Shown: positions 35,524 to 46,653 of the stretch, piece after piece
Layout: each line of letters starts with the position of its first letter
How positions within the stretch are numbered: the first letter of the stretch is position 1
Origin: Cellvibrionaceae bacterium
GTDB taxonomy: Bacteria > Pseudomonadota > Gammaproteobacteria > Pseudomonadales > Cellvibrionaceae
Reading direction: 5' to 3'
Assembly: GCA_024707385.1 (NCBI GenBank)
Contig: JANPZW010000013.1
Span: 505,465-569,464 of the forward strand
Length of the DNA: 64,000 nucleotides
The notes under the pieces: generated by a model
Seen by the model: only the letters and a program-made list of their open reading frames with translations
Database searches by the model: none
What the model was told of the DNA's origin: nothing
Translations under genes and position numbers: made by a program

Positions 35524-37020
35524 ATGCTCAAGCGTTCACTATCCACAAAATTGATGATCGCGCTTACTGTCACCATGGTGGTAGTGGCGATCCTGGTTTT
35601 GATGGTGACCTTCAAAATCATCCAGTCGCACCAGCGCGAATCCTTCCATGCCAATATCCAGGCGCAGATCGAGGTGGCGAATTCCGCTTTTATGGAAGCG
35701 GTGTTCGCCTACGATTTTCAACAGATCGAGGCCATTGCCAAATCCTTCGTCAACACCGATCTGGTCACGGAAATCAAAGTCTTTGATCACCGCGGCAAAA
35801 GCCTCGCCACCGCGCAGGAATCCGGCACGACTGATCTGGCTCCCAAAGAAGGCCGCAGCGGCATCGAAATAGTGCGCAACAACGAAGTCATCGGGCGCTA
35901 TGACATCGTCTTCTCCACCAAGGTGGAAGCGGCGATTCTCACCCAGCAAATCCGCATCAGCGCGGTGGTGGTGATCATGCTGCTGATCGCGAGCCTGACC
36001 ACGGTGTATCTGCTCTCCCGCCGCCTGGTGGTTTACCCGGTCAACCAGATCAGCGAATCCCTCAACGCCATCGCTGCCGGCGGCGGTGATTTGACGCGCC
36101 GTCTGCCCACCGACAGCGGTGATGAGGTCGCGGTGCTGGCGCACAACTTCAATCGCGTTATGGAACAAATCGGCTCGATCATTCAAAACGTTATAGTGGT
36201 GACCGAAAAAGTCCGCAATAACGTGCGGGTGATGGCCGGCGCGACGGATAGCACTGTGTCCTCCACCGGGCAGCAGCTGAAAGAAATCGAGCAGATCGCC
36301 GCGGCTCTGCAGGAGCTCTCCCACTCCGCTGCGGAAGTTGCCAACCATGCCACCGCTACCGCCGAACAGACGCGGGAAACCGCGCGGTTTGCCGAGCAGG
36401 GCTCGCAAGTGGTCGCCTCTTCGCGCGATACCGTCAATCGTCTGACCGACCAGATCCGCGCCACCGCAGAGAAGATCAGCACGCTGAAATACAGCAGCGA
36501 AAACATCGGCTCGGTGATGGAAGTGATCCGCTCCATCGCCGAACAGACCAACCTGCTCGCCCTCAATGCCGCCATCGAAGCAGCCCGCGCCGGCGAACAG
36601 GGTCGCGGTTTTGCGGTGGTCGCCGACGAAGTGCGCTCCCTGGCTCAGAAGACACAATCCTCCACCGAAGAAATTGCCTCCATCATCATTCAACTGCAGC
36701 GCGCCGCCGATGAGGCGCACCAGTCGATGAACACCAGCATCTCCTCGGTGCAGGAAACCCTGGAAACTTCGACCAAGGTGGAGGCCGCCCTCGGCCGCAT
36801 CCGCTCCAATATCGATACCATCAACGAGATGAACCACCAGATCGCCACTGCCTCCGACGAACAGAGCTCGGTGGCGAACGAAGTGAGCAAGAACATCAGC
36901 GCGATCCACTCCCTGTCCGAGCGGGTTTCCGAGAATGCCCAGGTCATCGCGGAAAACAGCACTCAGCTCGAGGGCGAAAGCATCGAACTCAAGCGCCAGA
37001 TGGACAGTTTCAAAATCTAA
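35524..37020 (+). CDS. Methyl-accepting chemotaxis protein
   Basis: A 498-residue chemoreceptor. TM1 spans about residues 10-30, the periplasmic sensor about 31-143 (a small helical plus PAS-like region, [37 protein letters not shown]), and TM2 about 144-164. A HAMP domain follows ([26 protein letters not shown]). The signalling hairpin tip, [36 protein letters not shown], is at residues 340-375. No C-terminal CheR/CheB docking pentapeptide is present. It is preceded by a possible small ORF and followed by a G+C-rich hairpin. Confidence 0.95.
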   Translation: MLKRSLSTKLMIALTVTMVVVAILVLMVTFKIIQSHQRESFHANIQAQIEVANSAFMEAVFAYDFQQIEAIAKSFVNTDLVTEIKVFDHRGKSLATAQESGTTDLAPKEGRSGIEIVRNNEVIGRYDIVFSTKVEAAILTQQIRISAVVVIMLLIASLTTVYLLSRRLVVYPVNQISESLNAIAAGGGDLTRRLPTDSGDEVAVLAHNFNRVMEQIGSIIQNVIVVTEKVRNNVRVMAGATDSTVSSTGQQLKEIEQIAAALQELSHSAAEVANHATATAEQTRETARFAEQGSQVVASSRDTVNRLTDQIRATAEKISTLKYSSENIGSVMEVIRSIAEQTNLLALNAAIEAARAGEQGRGFAVVADEVRSLAQKTQSSTEEIASIIIQLQRAADEAHQSMNTSISSVQETLETSTKVEAALGRIRSNIDTINEMNHQIATASDEQSSVANEVSKNISAIHSLSERVSENAQVIAENSTQLEGESIELKRQMDSFKI

Positions 37021-37027
37021 CTCCCCG

Positions 37028-37052
37028 CTGCGCGCCCCCCAAGGGCGCGCTG
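37028..37052 (+). terminator. G+C-rich hairpin after the chemoreceptor gene
   Basis: GCGCGCCC and GGGCGCGC form a perfect stem within 30 bases of the chemoreceptor stop. There is no T-tract, so it may be a weak terminator or a 3' stabilising hairpin. Confidence 0.45.
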
Positions 37053-37133
37053 ATCACCGCACGAGGCTCTGGGCGCTCTGCCACAAGATCGGGTAGACTT
37101 CACCCCCCCAACCTCCACCAACCCCTCCGATTT

Positions 37134-37526
37134 ATGACCCAAGCCGCCTTTTTAAGCGAAGTCAAATGGAACGCCGAAGGGCTCGTCCCTGCGATAGCGC
37201 AGGACAGCGCCAGCGGCCGTATCCTGATGATGGCGTGGATGAACCGTGAAGCCCTGACACTCACCACCTCGCAAATGCGCGCCGTCTACTGGTCGCGCTC
37301 GCGACAGCAGCTCTGGCACAAGGGCGAGACCTCCGGGCATGAGCAGATCGTCCGGGAGATCCGCCTGGATTGCGATGGCGATGTGATCGTTCTGCAGGTG
37401 GAGCAACAGGGCGGCATCGCCTGCCACACGGGTAGAGAATCCTGCTTCTACCGGGTTTTCAGCGATGGCGCTTGGCATGTTGCGGATGAGGTGCGCAAAG
37501 CGCCGGCAGAAATTTACGGGGCGTGA
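37134..37526 (+). CDS. hisI: Phosphoribosyl-AMP cyclohydrolase
   Basis: A 130-residue enzyme for the third step of histidine synthesis. Motifs: [35 protein letters not shown], and the zinc and metal ligands [30 protein letters not shown]. It is encoded separately from HisE, as in pseudomonads, with hisE 58 bases downstream. Confidence 0.95.
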   Translation: MTQAAFLSEVKWNAEGLVPAIAQDSASGRILMMAWMNREALTLTTSQMRAVYWSRSRQQLWHKGETSGHEQIVREIRLDCDGDVIVLQVEQQGGIACHTGRESCFYRVFSDGAWHVADEVRKAPAEIYGA

Positions 37527-37584
37527 AGCAAAAGCGCACGAACGAGATGCCCCTGTAATAGTCCAACCCCCGAACAGGCAACCC

Positions 37585-37941
37585 ATGAGCGATATTCTCA
37601 GACAACTCACCGAAGTACTGGAGCAGCGGAAAACTGCCGCACCGGACTCCTCCTATGTGGCCCAGTTGCATCACAAAGGTTTGAACAAGATTCTGGAAAA
37701 GGTCGGCGAGGAGTGCACGGAGACAATTCTGGCCGCTAAAGACGCGCAGACCGGCGGTGATTTAAATCACGTAATCTATGAGACTGCGGACCTGTGGTTC
37801 CATTCTTTGGTAATGTTGTCACATCTTGGCACCGATGCAGATGCGGTGCTTGCGGAACTCGCGAGGCGTTTTGATCTGTCGGGCCTGACCGAAAAAAGCG
37901 TCCCGACAGTCATGAATCTGCAACAGAAAAGCGGGCCATAA
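37585..37941 (+). CDS. hisE: Phosphoribosyl-ATP pyrophosphatase
   Basis: A 118-residue enzyme for the second step of histidine synthesis. The nucleotide-pyrophosphatase metal motif is [16 protein letters not shown] (E-E-x-x-E) followed by [17 protein letters not shown] (E-x-A-D). I chose ATG 37585; the upstream frame lies inside hisI. Located between hisI and tatA, the order hisI-hisE-tatABC found in pseudomonads and relatives. Confidence 0.95.
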   Translation: MSDILRQLTEVLEQRKTAAPDSSYVAQLHHKGLNKILEKVGEECTETILAAKDAQTGGDLNHVIYETADLWFHSLVMLSHLGTDADAVLAELARRFDLSGLTEKSVPTVMNLQQKSGP

Positions 37942-38030
37942 TAAACAGACTCATTTAACGGGCGCTTAAACAATTTCATTCATCCGGGCTACTTGATCCA
38001 GAGCCCCAAATGGCAAATAAAGGTGTAGAT

Positions 38031-38279
38031 ATGGGCATTGGCGGAATCAGCATTTGGCAACTTCTTATTATTCTCGTCATCGTCTTGCTGCTGTTCGGCA
38101 CAAAGCGATTGAAAAATCTTGGCGGTGATCTCGGCGGCGCCATCAAAGGCTTCAAAAAAGCCATGACCGACGAAGAGGCAAAAAATGCCTCTGCCGACGA
38201 AATGAAAAAAGTCACCGAAGAAGCAAAGGCCGGCAAAACCGACGCAGAACAGACCAAAACTGAAACCAAGCAGTCCTAA
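38031..38279 (+). CDS. tatA: TatA, Sec-independent translocase pore subunit
   Basis: An 82-residue protein with the TatA structure: short periplasmic start (MGIGGISIW), one transmembrane helix ([14 protein letters not shown]), the hinge [24 protein letters not shown] and a charged C-tail. The start at 38031 follows an AAGGTG ribosome site. TatA oligomers form the pore for folded proteins with twin-arginine signals. tatB follows after 3 bases. Confidence 0.95.
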   Translation: MGIGGISIWQLLIILVIVLLLFGTKRLKNLGGDLGGAIKGFKKAMTDEEAKNASADEMKKVTEEAKAGKTDAEQTKTETKQS

Positions 38280-38282
38280 CCA

Positions 38283-38738
38283 GTGTTTGATATCAGCTTT
38301 TTTGAACTCCTTGTCATCGCCGTCGTGGGCCTGATTGTCATCGGCCCCGAGCGCTTGCCGGGAACCATTCGGACTTGCGCTCTGTGGATCGGCCGCATCA
38401 AACGCAGCCTGGCGGAAACGCGCCAGGAACTGGAAAAGCAGATAGGCGCAGATGAAATCCGGCGCGAACTCCACAACGAACAGGTGCTCCACAATCTGGA
38501 AAAGATGAAAGACACCCGTTTGGAGATCGAAGAAAAAATCCGCCGGATCGCCACAGGCGAGTATCTCAATGATGACAACGGTTCCGCGGCGGCGAAGCAG
38601 ACAACTGCTGAAGCGCCGCCTGTCGTAGAGATTCCGCCAGAGACTTCCGCCCCCCAGTACGACGAGCACGCTATACAGTCCGCGCCCAACGATCCAGCCG
38701 CGCCCCAGCCATCCGCAGATCATCCGCCAAAGCACTGA
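38283..38738 (+). CDS. tatB: TatB, twin-arginine translocase receptor subunit
   Basis: A 151-residue protein: [37 protein letters not shown] is the TatB hallmark (membrane helix, then the GPERLP hinge). An amphipathic helix ([25 protein letters not shown]) and a disordered, proline-rich tail follow. GTG start at 38283. Receptor with TatC for twin-arginine signal peptides; the next gene is tatC. Confidence 0.92.
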   Translation: MFDISFFELLVIAVVGLIVIGPERLPGTIRTCALWIGRIKRSLAETRQELEKQIGADEIRRELHNEQVLHNLEKMKDTRLEIEEKIRRIATGEYLNDDNGSAAAKQTTAEAPPVVEIPPETSAPQYDEHAIQSAPNDPAAPQPSADHPPKH

Positions 38739-38743
38739 AGTTT

Positions 38744-39516
38744 ATGAGCCATAACAACGATCCGGAAGAAGCCCTCCCGTCCCAGCCTTTTTGTTGAGCA
38801 CCTGATCGAGCTGCGCGCCCGGCTTCTCAAGGGGATCGTCGTTCTGCTGATTATTCTTGGCGGCCTGCTGTTTATTTCCAACGACATTTATGAATTTGTC
38901 GCGGAGCCGCTGCTCAAGCATTTACCGGCGGAAAGCAACAGCAGTATGATCGTCACCGATGTGACCCAGGCCTTTTTGACACCATTCAAATTGACCTTCT
39001 TTGTGGCGGTTTTCCTCGCCATGCCGTTTCTGCTCTATCAGATCTGGGCCTTTATCGCACCGGCGCTTTATCAAAACGAACGCTCACTGGCGATACCGAT
39101 TTTTATTTCCAGCGTCGTTTTGTTCTACACCGGCGTCGCCTTTGCGTACTTTATTGTTTTCCCGATGCTGTTCGAATTCTTCACTGCGATTGCGCCCAAA
39201 TCCGTTACGGTGATGCCCGATATTGCCAGCCATTTGAGTCTGGTCATCAAACTTTTCTTCGCCTTCGGCTTGGCGTTTGAAATTCCCGTTGCCACCGTCA
39301 TTCTGATCGTTGCCGGTGTTATCTCCCCCGAAGGACTCGCGCAAAAGCGCCCCTATGTCATCGTCGGTTGCTTCGTCGTCGGCATGCTCCTGACTCCGCC
39401 GGATGTGCTCTCCCAGTCCATGCTGGCCATTCCCATGTGGGGCCTGTTCGAAGTCGGCGTATTCTTCGGGCGCTTTTTGGTGCGCAAAAAAAGACTCTGC
39501 CACCAGCAAAGCCTAG
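38744..39516 (+). CDS. tatC: TatC, twin-arginine translocase core subunit (two frameshifts)
   Basis: The ATG at 38744 begins MSHNNDPEEALPSQPF. The frame is lost at the five-T run at 38788-38792; removing one T gives PFVEHLIELRARLLKG, the TatC hallmark (with the receptor Glu). The second loss is at the seven-A run 39486-39492; removing one gives FLVRKKDSATSKA and a TAG at 39514. Between them lie six membrane segments with LTPFKLTFFVAVFLAMPFLLYQIWAFIAPALYQNER and ILIVAGVISPEGLAQKRPYVIVGCFVVGMLLTPPDVLSQ. The corrected protein is 256 residues, the usual length. Since Tat is usually intact in relatives, I read both breaks as sequencing errors. Confidence 0.88.
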
Positions 39517-39683
39517 CGGCCAAATCTGCGGCGGCGCCCGGTCAGCCATCGTTTCCCGGCGCCCTGCGCAACCGCAGCCAACCGCGCATGTTGCGCGTTC
39601 GGCTCGACTTGGCCGCCTTAACCCCCTATAGTACGCGCCCTTTCCGCTGTCCATTTTTTGAGCTTTAAGCCCCAGGTGTACCC

Positions 39684-41340
39684 GTGATTACCGCCGCAAA
39701 CATCACCATGCAATTTGGTGCGAAACCCCTTTTTGAGAATATTTCCGTCAAGTTTGGCGACGGCAACCGCTATGGCCTGATCGGCGCAAATGGCAGCGGT
39801 AAATCGACCTTTATGAAGATCCTCGATGGCAGCCTGACACCCACCGCGGGCAATGTCTCCGTTGCGCCGAACCACCGCATCGGCAAATTGCATCAGGACC
39901 AGTTCGCCTTCGAGCGCTATTCGGTTATCGACACCGTCATCATGGGCCACAAGGAATTGTGGGAGGTCAAACAAGAGCGCGACCGTATTTACGGCCTGGC
40001 GGAAATGACCGAAGAAGACGGCATGAAAGTCGCGGAATTGGAAGTGATGTTTGCCGAGATGGATGGCTACAGTGCCGAAAGCCGCGCCGGTGATTTGCTG
40101 CTGGGCGCCGGTATTCCGCAGGAATTGTTGTTCGGCCCCATGAGCGAAGTTGCACCCGGTTTGAAGCTGCGGGTTCTACTGGCCCAGGCGGCTCTTCGCC
40201 GACCCGGATATTCTGCTGCTGGATGAGCCGACCAACAATCTGGATATTCACACCATTCGCTGGCTGGAAGAACTGCTCAACGAGCGCGACAGCACCATGG
40301 TGATTATTTCCCACGACCGGCATTTTCTGAATGCCGTCTGCACCCATATGGCTGACATTGATTTTGGTGAGCTGCGGGTTTATCCGGGCAATTACGACGA
40401 CTTTATGCTGGCTTCAACTCAGGCGCGCGAGCGGCTGCTGTCTGAAAATGCCAAGAAAAAGCCGAAATTGCCGATCTGCAACAATTTGTCAGCCGTTTTT
40501 CCGCCAACGCCTCCAAAGCCAAGCAGGCCACCTCCCGCGCCAAACGCATCGAGAAAATCCAGCTGGAAGAAGTCAAAGCCTCCAGTCGCGTCAGCCCTTA
40601 TATCCGTTTCAAGCAGGAAAAAAGCTGCACCGGCAAGCTCTGGTGTTTGAAAATCTCGCCCACGGTTTTGATGGCCAACAATTATTTAAAGGCGGCAATC
40701 TGATTTTGGAAGCCGGCAGCCGTTTGGCGATCATCGGCGAAAACGGCGCGGGAAAAACCACGCTGCTGCGCTGCCTGGTGAATGAACTCGCGGCGAACAA
40801 CGGCAAAATTCAATGGGCGGAAAGTGCAACCATCAGCTATTTTCCGCAGGACAGCAGCGCGGATTTCGCCAACGATTTGAATTTATTTGAATGGATGAGC
40901 CAGTGGCGCAAACCCCGCCACGACGATCAGATCATCCGCGCCACTCTGGGCCGATTATTATTTTCCGCCGACGACTTCAATAAAAAAGCCGCGAACTGTT
41001 CCGGTGGGGAAAAACATCGCCTGCTGTTCGGCAAATTAATGTTGGCCGACAACAACGTTTTGATTATGGACGAGCCCACCAACCACCTGGATGTGGAAGC
41101 CATCGAAGCGCTCAACGTTGCGCTTGAGCATTACGAAGGCACATTGATATTCGTCAGCCACGACCGTGAATTCGTCTCCTCTCTCGCCACCCGCGTTATT
41201 GAAATCAAAGAGAAAAACTTTTTGATTTCCAGGGCACCTACGACGAATACCTGGCCAGCCTGGACGCAGCCAAACGCGCTCGGCCTGGGCGTAACCCGCC
41301 ACCGAATGCAGCGGCAGAAAAAGCCGCTGCGCTCCCTTAA
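39684..41340 (+). CDS. ABC-F family ATPase, YbiT-like (four frameshifts)
   Basis: Two ABC domains with no membrane part, as in ABC-F translation factors. The first domain has [17 protein letters not shown] and [16 protein letters not shown]; the second has [34 protein letters not shown] and [17 protein letters not shown]. The family linker [32 protein letters not shown] lies between. Four indels break the frame: an extra G at 40190-40191, a missing A at 40456-40460, a missing A at 40618-40623 and a missing T at 41219-41223. The corrected protein is 552 residues, ending at the TAA 41338-41340. The start is GTG. It binds the ribosome; the exact role (YbiT) is unclear. The density of breaks points to error-prone sequence here. 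Confidence 0.8.
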
Positions 41341-41492
41341 TTCCAGCCGCACGTGGATTTCTGATCCGAGCAGTCCTGCGTTTAGTTTGCCTGTTAGGCA
41401 AATGCTCCCTCCTGTCAGCCTCTTGCTGAAGCCATGCCGTTCACCTACTCTCTATAAGATAGATCAGCTGACCCAGCCTGACGGAGCCCCTC

Positions 41493-42465
41493 ATGCAAGT
41501 GCTTTTCCCAGATATAAGAACCTACGCAGAGCACCATCTCCAAGTCGATGATATTCATACCCTTTATATAGAAGAATGCGGAAATCGCGAGGGCATACCG
41601 GTACTTTTTGTCCACGGCGGACCCGGTGCCGGTTGCGGCAAATACGACCGCCGTTTCTTTGATCCGGATCAGTATCGCATCATCCTGTTCGACCAGCGCG
41701 GCGCGGGGCGCTCCACGCCCCACGCGGAGCTCGAAGCCAATACCACGGCGGATCTGGTCAAGGATATGGAAGCCATCAGAACCCACCTGGGTATTGAAAA
41801 ATGGGTGCTGTTCGGCGGCTCCTGGGGTTCGACTCTGTCATTGGTGTATGCCGAAACCTACCCGGATAAAGTGCTGGGCATGATTTTGCGCGGCATTTTT
41901 TCTCTGCCGGGAAAAAGATCTGCACTGGTTTTATCAAGCAGGTGCCGATCGTATTTTTCCAGATTATTGGAAAGATTATTGCGCTGCGATTCCCGAGGAA
42001 GAACAGCAAAATTTTATTCAGGCCTATTACAAACGCCTCACCAGTTCAAACGAAATTGCCAAAATGGCTGCTGCAAAAGCCTGGTCCATCTGGGAGGGGC
42101 GCTGCGCCACCTTGCGACCCAATCCAGATGTGGTGCATATTTTTTCCGATCCGCATATGGCGCTTTCTCTCGCGCGTATCGAAGCACATTATTTTATGCA
42201 CAATGCTTTTGTGGAGCCGGATCAGATTATTAAAAATGCTGATCGGCTGGCAGGAATTCCCGGCATTATCATCCACGGCCGCTACGACATGGTCTGCCCT
42301 CTCGACAACGCCACCGCTCTGCACGACGCCTGGCCAGATGCGGAATTGCATATTATCCGCGACGCAGGGCATTCCTCCCATGAGCCCAGCATTATCGATG
42401 CTTTGGTCAAGGCGACAAATGATATGGTGAAGATTCTCGGTAATGAAGGAGATCTACGCGGCTAG
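41493..42465 (+). CDS. pip: Proline iminopeptidase (one frameshift)
   Basis: An alpha/beta hydrolase of family S33 that removes N-terminal proline. Motifs: VLFVHGGPGAGCG, ILFDQRGAGRSTPH, and the nucleophile GGSWGSTLSL; the acid is in IIIHGRYDMVCPL and the His in RDAGHSSHEPS. The frame is lost at the six-T run 41896-41901; removing one T joins GIFLCREKDLHWFYQAGADRIFPDYW, the family's cap segment, giving 323 residues (usual about 315-320). A sequencing error is likely. Confidence 0.88.
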
Positions 42466-42592
42466 AACCAAGCGCAGCAAGCCATACAGAATGCTTTGCC
42501 AGAGGTTTTGCACTGAAATAAAAATCATCAAGAAAATCAATTGACTAAGCGGCGGACGCAAGCCCGCACTTGCACCACCCCACCTCCTGCAT

Positions 42593-42612
42593 TACTGTAT
42601 ATAAATACAGTA
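42593..42612 (+). promoter_or_regulatory. LexA box upstream of dnaE2
   Basis: TACTGTATATAAATACAGTA is a perfect CTGT-N8-ACAG palindrome with the TA flanks of the E. coli LexA consensus. It lies 14 bases before the dnaE2 ATG, where bound LexA would block transcription until DNA damage. Confidence 0.92.
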
Positions 42613-42626
42613 ATGCAGCGACGGTC

Positions 42627-45600
42627 ATGCCCTACTCCCACCTCCACACCACCACCAATTTCACTTTTCTGACGGGCGCTTCGCATCCCCAGGAATTGGT
42701 GCTGCGTGCCATAGAGCTGGGCTACGAGGCGCTGGCCATCACAGATGAGTGCTCCCTGGCGGGCATCGTCAAAGCCTATACCGTCATCAAGCGTTTGCCG
42801 CCGGAGCAGCAAAATCGCTTCAAACTCCTGATTGGCAGCCGCTTTCGCCTCGCCAATGGCCTGCATCTCATCGCTCTAGCCCCTGATCGCAAGGCTTATG
42901 CGGAGCTCTCGGGATTTATTACCTTAGCGCGAAGAAGGGCCGACAAGGGCTCCTATGAAGCGCATATGGAGGATTTGCGCTTCCGCCTGCAAACCTGTTT
43001 GTTGATTTGGCTGGCAGAGCCGAATTTTACCGGTGCCTACGGCAACGCCCACCTGCTTAAGCGCGCCTTTAAAGAGCGCTTGTGGATTGGCATTGATCAT
43101 CAATTGGTGGGTGGTGAGCAGCACAACTTTATTCCTTGGCACAAACTGGGGCAGGCGCTGGATATACCGCTGGTTGCCTGCGGTGAAGCGCTGATGCATG
43201 TGCGAACACGCAAACCTCTGCAGGATGTGTTGACCGGCATCCGTGAAAATACGCCCATCAGCGAACTCGGCACACGTTTGCGTAGCAATGCGGAAGCCTA
43301 TTTAAAACCTCTGCCCGACTTGCAGCGGCTTTATCCTCCAACTCTGTTGCAACAAACACACAGGATTGCCGAGCGCTGCCAACCCTTTATGCATGAGCTG
43401 CGCTACCAATATCCGCGCGAGTTGGTACCGGCGGGTTTGACCTCCATAGAATATCTGCGGCAACTGGTGGAAAAAGGCAAACAAAACCGCTACCCCGAAG
43501 GCGCACCGGAACCCCTCGATCAGCTTCTGCAAAAAGAATTGTTATTGATCGAAGAGGAAAAATATGAATATTTTTTTCTGACGGTTTACGACATTGTCCA
43601 ATATGCGCGCCGCAATAATATTCTCTGCCAGGGGCGCGGCTCCGCCGCCAATTCCGCCGTATGTTATTGCCTGGGCATTACTGAAATTCGGCCGGGACTG
43701 ATCAACGTTCTTTTTGAACGCTTTATTTCCAAAGAGCGCAAAGAGCCTCCGGATATTGATGTGGATTTTGAGCATCAAAGGCGTGAGGAAGTCATTCAAT
43801 ATATTTATGAAAAATACGGCCGGGAACGCGCCGCTTTGGCGGCAACAGTCATCACCTACCGCACCCGCAGCGCGATTCGGGATGTGGGCAAAGCGCTCGG
43901 TCTCGACAGCGGTTTGCTCGATCATTTCGCCAAATCCCATGCCTGGTGGGACAGCAGCAATGATCTACAGCAGCGCATCAGTGCAACCGGCCTGGATATG
44001 CAGAGCAAACTGCTGCGGCAATTTTTCCACTTGGTCAACGAGATCAAAGGATTTCCTCGGCATTTATCCCAACACGTCGGTGGATTTGTGATTGCTCAGG
44101 AGAGAGTGAGCGATCTTGTGCCGCTGGAAAACGCCAGTATGCCCGGCAGAACCATTATTCAGTGGGACAAGGAAGATTTGGAAACCATGGAATTGTTGAA
44201 AGTGGATGTACTGGCGCTGGGCATGCTGACGGCGTTAAAGAAAATGCTCGATTATGTCGGTCGTTATGACAATTGCATAAAACACATAGATGATATTCCG
44301 CCGGAAGATCCCGCCACCTACGAAATGTTATGCCAAGCCGATAGCGTCGGTGTTTTTCAGGTAGAGTCGCGTGCGCAAATGTCCATGCTGCCGCGCCTGC
44401 GCCCGCGCAAGTTTTATGATCTGGTGATTGAGATCGCCATTGTCCGGCCCGGGCCCGTACAAGGCGATATGGTGCACCCCTATTTACGCCGACGTAATGG
44501 CCTGGAAACAATCAGTTATTACAGCGAAGAAATCCGCAGCGTTTTGGAGCCCACACTCGGTATTCCCATTTTTCAGGAACAAGCCATCCGCCTCGCCATG
44601 GTGGCTGCCGGTTTTAGCGGTGGTGAAGCGGACGAATTGCGCCGCGCCATGGCAAGCTGGGGAAAAAACGGCAACCTTTTACAATTCGAACAACATTTTA
44701 TTAACGGCATGCTGGAGCGCAATTATCCACTCGAATTTGCCCAGCGTCTTTTTGAACAATTAAAAGGCTTTGGCGGGTATGGATTTCCAGAATCCCACTC
44801 CGCCAGTTTCGCGCTGCTTTGTTACGCCTCATCCTGGTTTAAATGTCACCATCCCGCGGCATTTTATTGCGCCCTGCTCAACAGTCAGCCCATGGGTTTT
44901 TATTCGCCCTCACAATTGGTACAGGATGCACGCCGACACAATATCACCGTCCTTCCGGTGGACATCAATGCCAGTGAATATGAAAACACACTGGAAAATC
45001 ATGATGATCGGCTGGGCATTCGCCTGGGGTTTTGCCAAATAAAATCCCTGGATGAAAAAAAGCCAAAACCATTGCAATCTGGCGCCAGGACAAGCCATTT
45101 ATATCCCTGGCGGATTTGGCGCAACGGGCAAAGTTGACGCAGCAGGATTTGCAATGCTTGGCATCTGCCGATGCATTGAAATCTTTGAGTGGCAATCGCC
45201 ATCAGGCGCGCTGGCAGGCGGCTGCGGTCAAGCCTTATTTAGCTTTGCTGGAAGAAGCCGAAATGGAACAGGACGACCTGCTCACGCCGGAACCGACTGT
45301 GGCAAAGGATATGTTGGACGATTACGCCACCACCGGCCTATCCCTGCGCCCTCATCCCATGGCGTTGTTGCGCTCGCAATATCCGTTCAAGCGCTGCAAA
45401 AAATATAGCGAGCTGGAGTATTTGCGCCATGGAGGATTCGTTCGTGTTGCAGGGCTGGTTACCGGACGGCAACGCCCCGGCACGGCCAAAAATACGGTAT
45501 TTGTCACCCTGGAGGACGAAACCGGCAATATCAATGTGGTGGTATGGCAGGCAACTCAGGAGCAATTTCGCCGGGAATTATTGAATTCACAATTATTGCT

Positions 45601-45748
45601 GGTAAAAGGAAAGTTGGAAATCGGCGCCGAAATCGATAAAGAAACCAACAAGATGTATAAAGTAGTTCATGTAGTCGCGGGCCATCTGACCGATTACAGT
45701 CATAAATTGACAGCAGATTTTCAGCTCAAATCCAGGGACTTTCATTGA
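42627..45748 (+). CDS. dnaE2: DnaE2/ImuC error-prone DNA polymerase III alpha subunit (one frameshift)
   Basis: The mutagenic C-family polymerase of the ImuABC system. The N-terminus is the PHP domain (YSHLHTTTNFTFLTGASHPQELV, GYEALAITDECSLAG). The polymerase core contains NNILCQGRGSAANSAVCYCLGITEI and PPDIDVDFEHQRREEVIQYIYEKYG (catalytic Asp pair) and HVGGFVIAQERVSDLVPLENA. The C-terminal OB domain has GLVTGRQRPGTAKNTVFVTLEDETGNINVVVW. The frame is lost at the seven-A run 45055-45061; adding one A joins both parts into 1040 residues, typical of DnaE2. The start is ATG 42627, downstream of a perfect LexA box. It acts with ImuA and ImuB, which have their own LexA box. Confidence 0.92.
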
Positions 45749-45840
45749 CCAGAGTAAACCTGGAAGCTTATTACCCAAACATCTAATCCGCCCGACTTCC
45801 CAACACCACAAAGTCTCACACTCTATCGCCCGTCCCTTTA

Positions 45841-45860
45841 TACTGTATATATAAACAGTA
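45841..45860 (+). promoter_or_regulatory. LexA box upstream of imuA-imuB
   Basis: TACTGTATATATAAACAGTA has the CTGT-N8-ACAG core and near-perfect symmetry. It lies 13 bases before the imuA ATG, so imuAB can be induced separately from dnaE2. Confidence 0.92.
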
Positions 45861-45873
45861 ACGCATTCTCGTA

Positions 45874-46653
45874 ATGACCTCTACCAAAGCAAAACCAGAC
45901 AAATCCGTCACTCTGGAGCAGGTGCTGCGGCGGGGCGACGTATGGCGCGGGCAATCCCAACGGTTTGTGCCACACGCCGCTTTGGATACAGGTTACCAGG
46001 AGCTGAATAAGCGCCTGCTGAATAAGGGCTGGCCTTTGGCAAGTTTGCTGGAAATCGGCCAACTCGGCGCCTCTAGCAATAATGGTTTGGCAACCCAAGC
46101 GGAATGGCTGCTGTTCGCACCGGCCATACGGCAACTCAAAGAGGGTTATACGGTGCTGCTCAATCCACCCGCCCTGCCTTTTGCTCCCGGTTTAATTCAG
46201 GCGGGAATTGATCTCGACCGATTGCTGATTGTCGATGCGAAAAAAAAGACGGATTTTCTTGCTAGTTTTACGGAGCTAGCTCGCGCGGAGGTTTGCACAG
46301 CGCTTATGGCTTGGCAGCCAAAGCAAAATCTGAATTACACCGAGCTGCGCAAATGTCAGCTCGCCTGCGCAGATGGCAAAGGTTTATATCTTTTATTTCG
46401 ACCTTTATCCGCACAACAACAAAGCTCGCCAGCAGCCCTGCGGTTGCGCGCAAATTTATCCGCCGATTTTCTGGAAATTCATATTTTCAAACAAAAAGGC
46501 TCTTTGAATCAGGTGGAAAAATCTCCAGCGCAATTACCTCTGCCACGCTCCTGGCTACCCACCGCACCTCATGCCCACTTATATCGGACTACGCATGAGG
46601 CGGACATAACATCTGCTAAAAAGATCATCGATCTAAAAAGGAATCTGCTGTGA
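45874..46653 (+). CDS. imuA: ImuA, RecA-like/SulA-like mutasome subunit
   Basis: A 259-residue protein of the ImuA group, related to RecA and SulA. The N-terminus has SVTLEQVLRRGDVWRGQSQRF and DTGYQELNKRLLNKGWPLASLLEIGQLG; the RecA-like core is APAIRQLKEGYTVLLNPPALPFAPGLIQAGIDLDRLLIVDAK. The Walker A lysine of RecA is not recognisable here, as is usual in the SulA-like subset. It overlaps imuB by three bases. ImuA is needed for DNA-damage mutagenesis together with ImuB and DnaE2 (known in Caulobacter and Pseudomonas). Confidence 0.88.
   Translation: MTSTKAKPDKSVTLEQVLRRGDVWRGQSQRFVPHAALDTGYQELNKRLLNKGWPLASLLEIGQLGASSNNGLATQAEWLLFAPAIRQLKEGYTVLLNPPALPFAPGLIQAGIDLDRLLIVDAKKKTDFLASFTELARAEVCTALMAWQPKQNLNYTELRKCQLACADGKGLYLLFRPLSAQQQSSPAALRLRANLSADFLEIHIFKQKGSLNQVEKSPAQLPLPRSWLPTAPHAHLYRTTHEADITSAKKIIDLKRNLL

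Noticed and set aside
35539..36909. A 456-codon minus-strand ORF opposite the chemoreceptor
   Set aside because: It has a His/Gly-rich low-complexity sequence and no recognisable domain; the plus strand encodes a complete chemoreceptor.
39609..39632. TTGGCC...TATAGT as a promoter for the ABC-F gene
   Set aside because: Spacing of 12 bases is too short for sigma-70.
38744..42465. Programmed frameshifting in tatC, the ABC-F gene and pip
   Set aside because: The breaks lack slippery-heptamer plus structure signals, differ in direction, and occur in many unrelated genes of the window, so sequence error explains them better.
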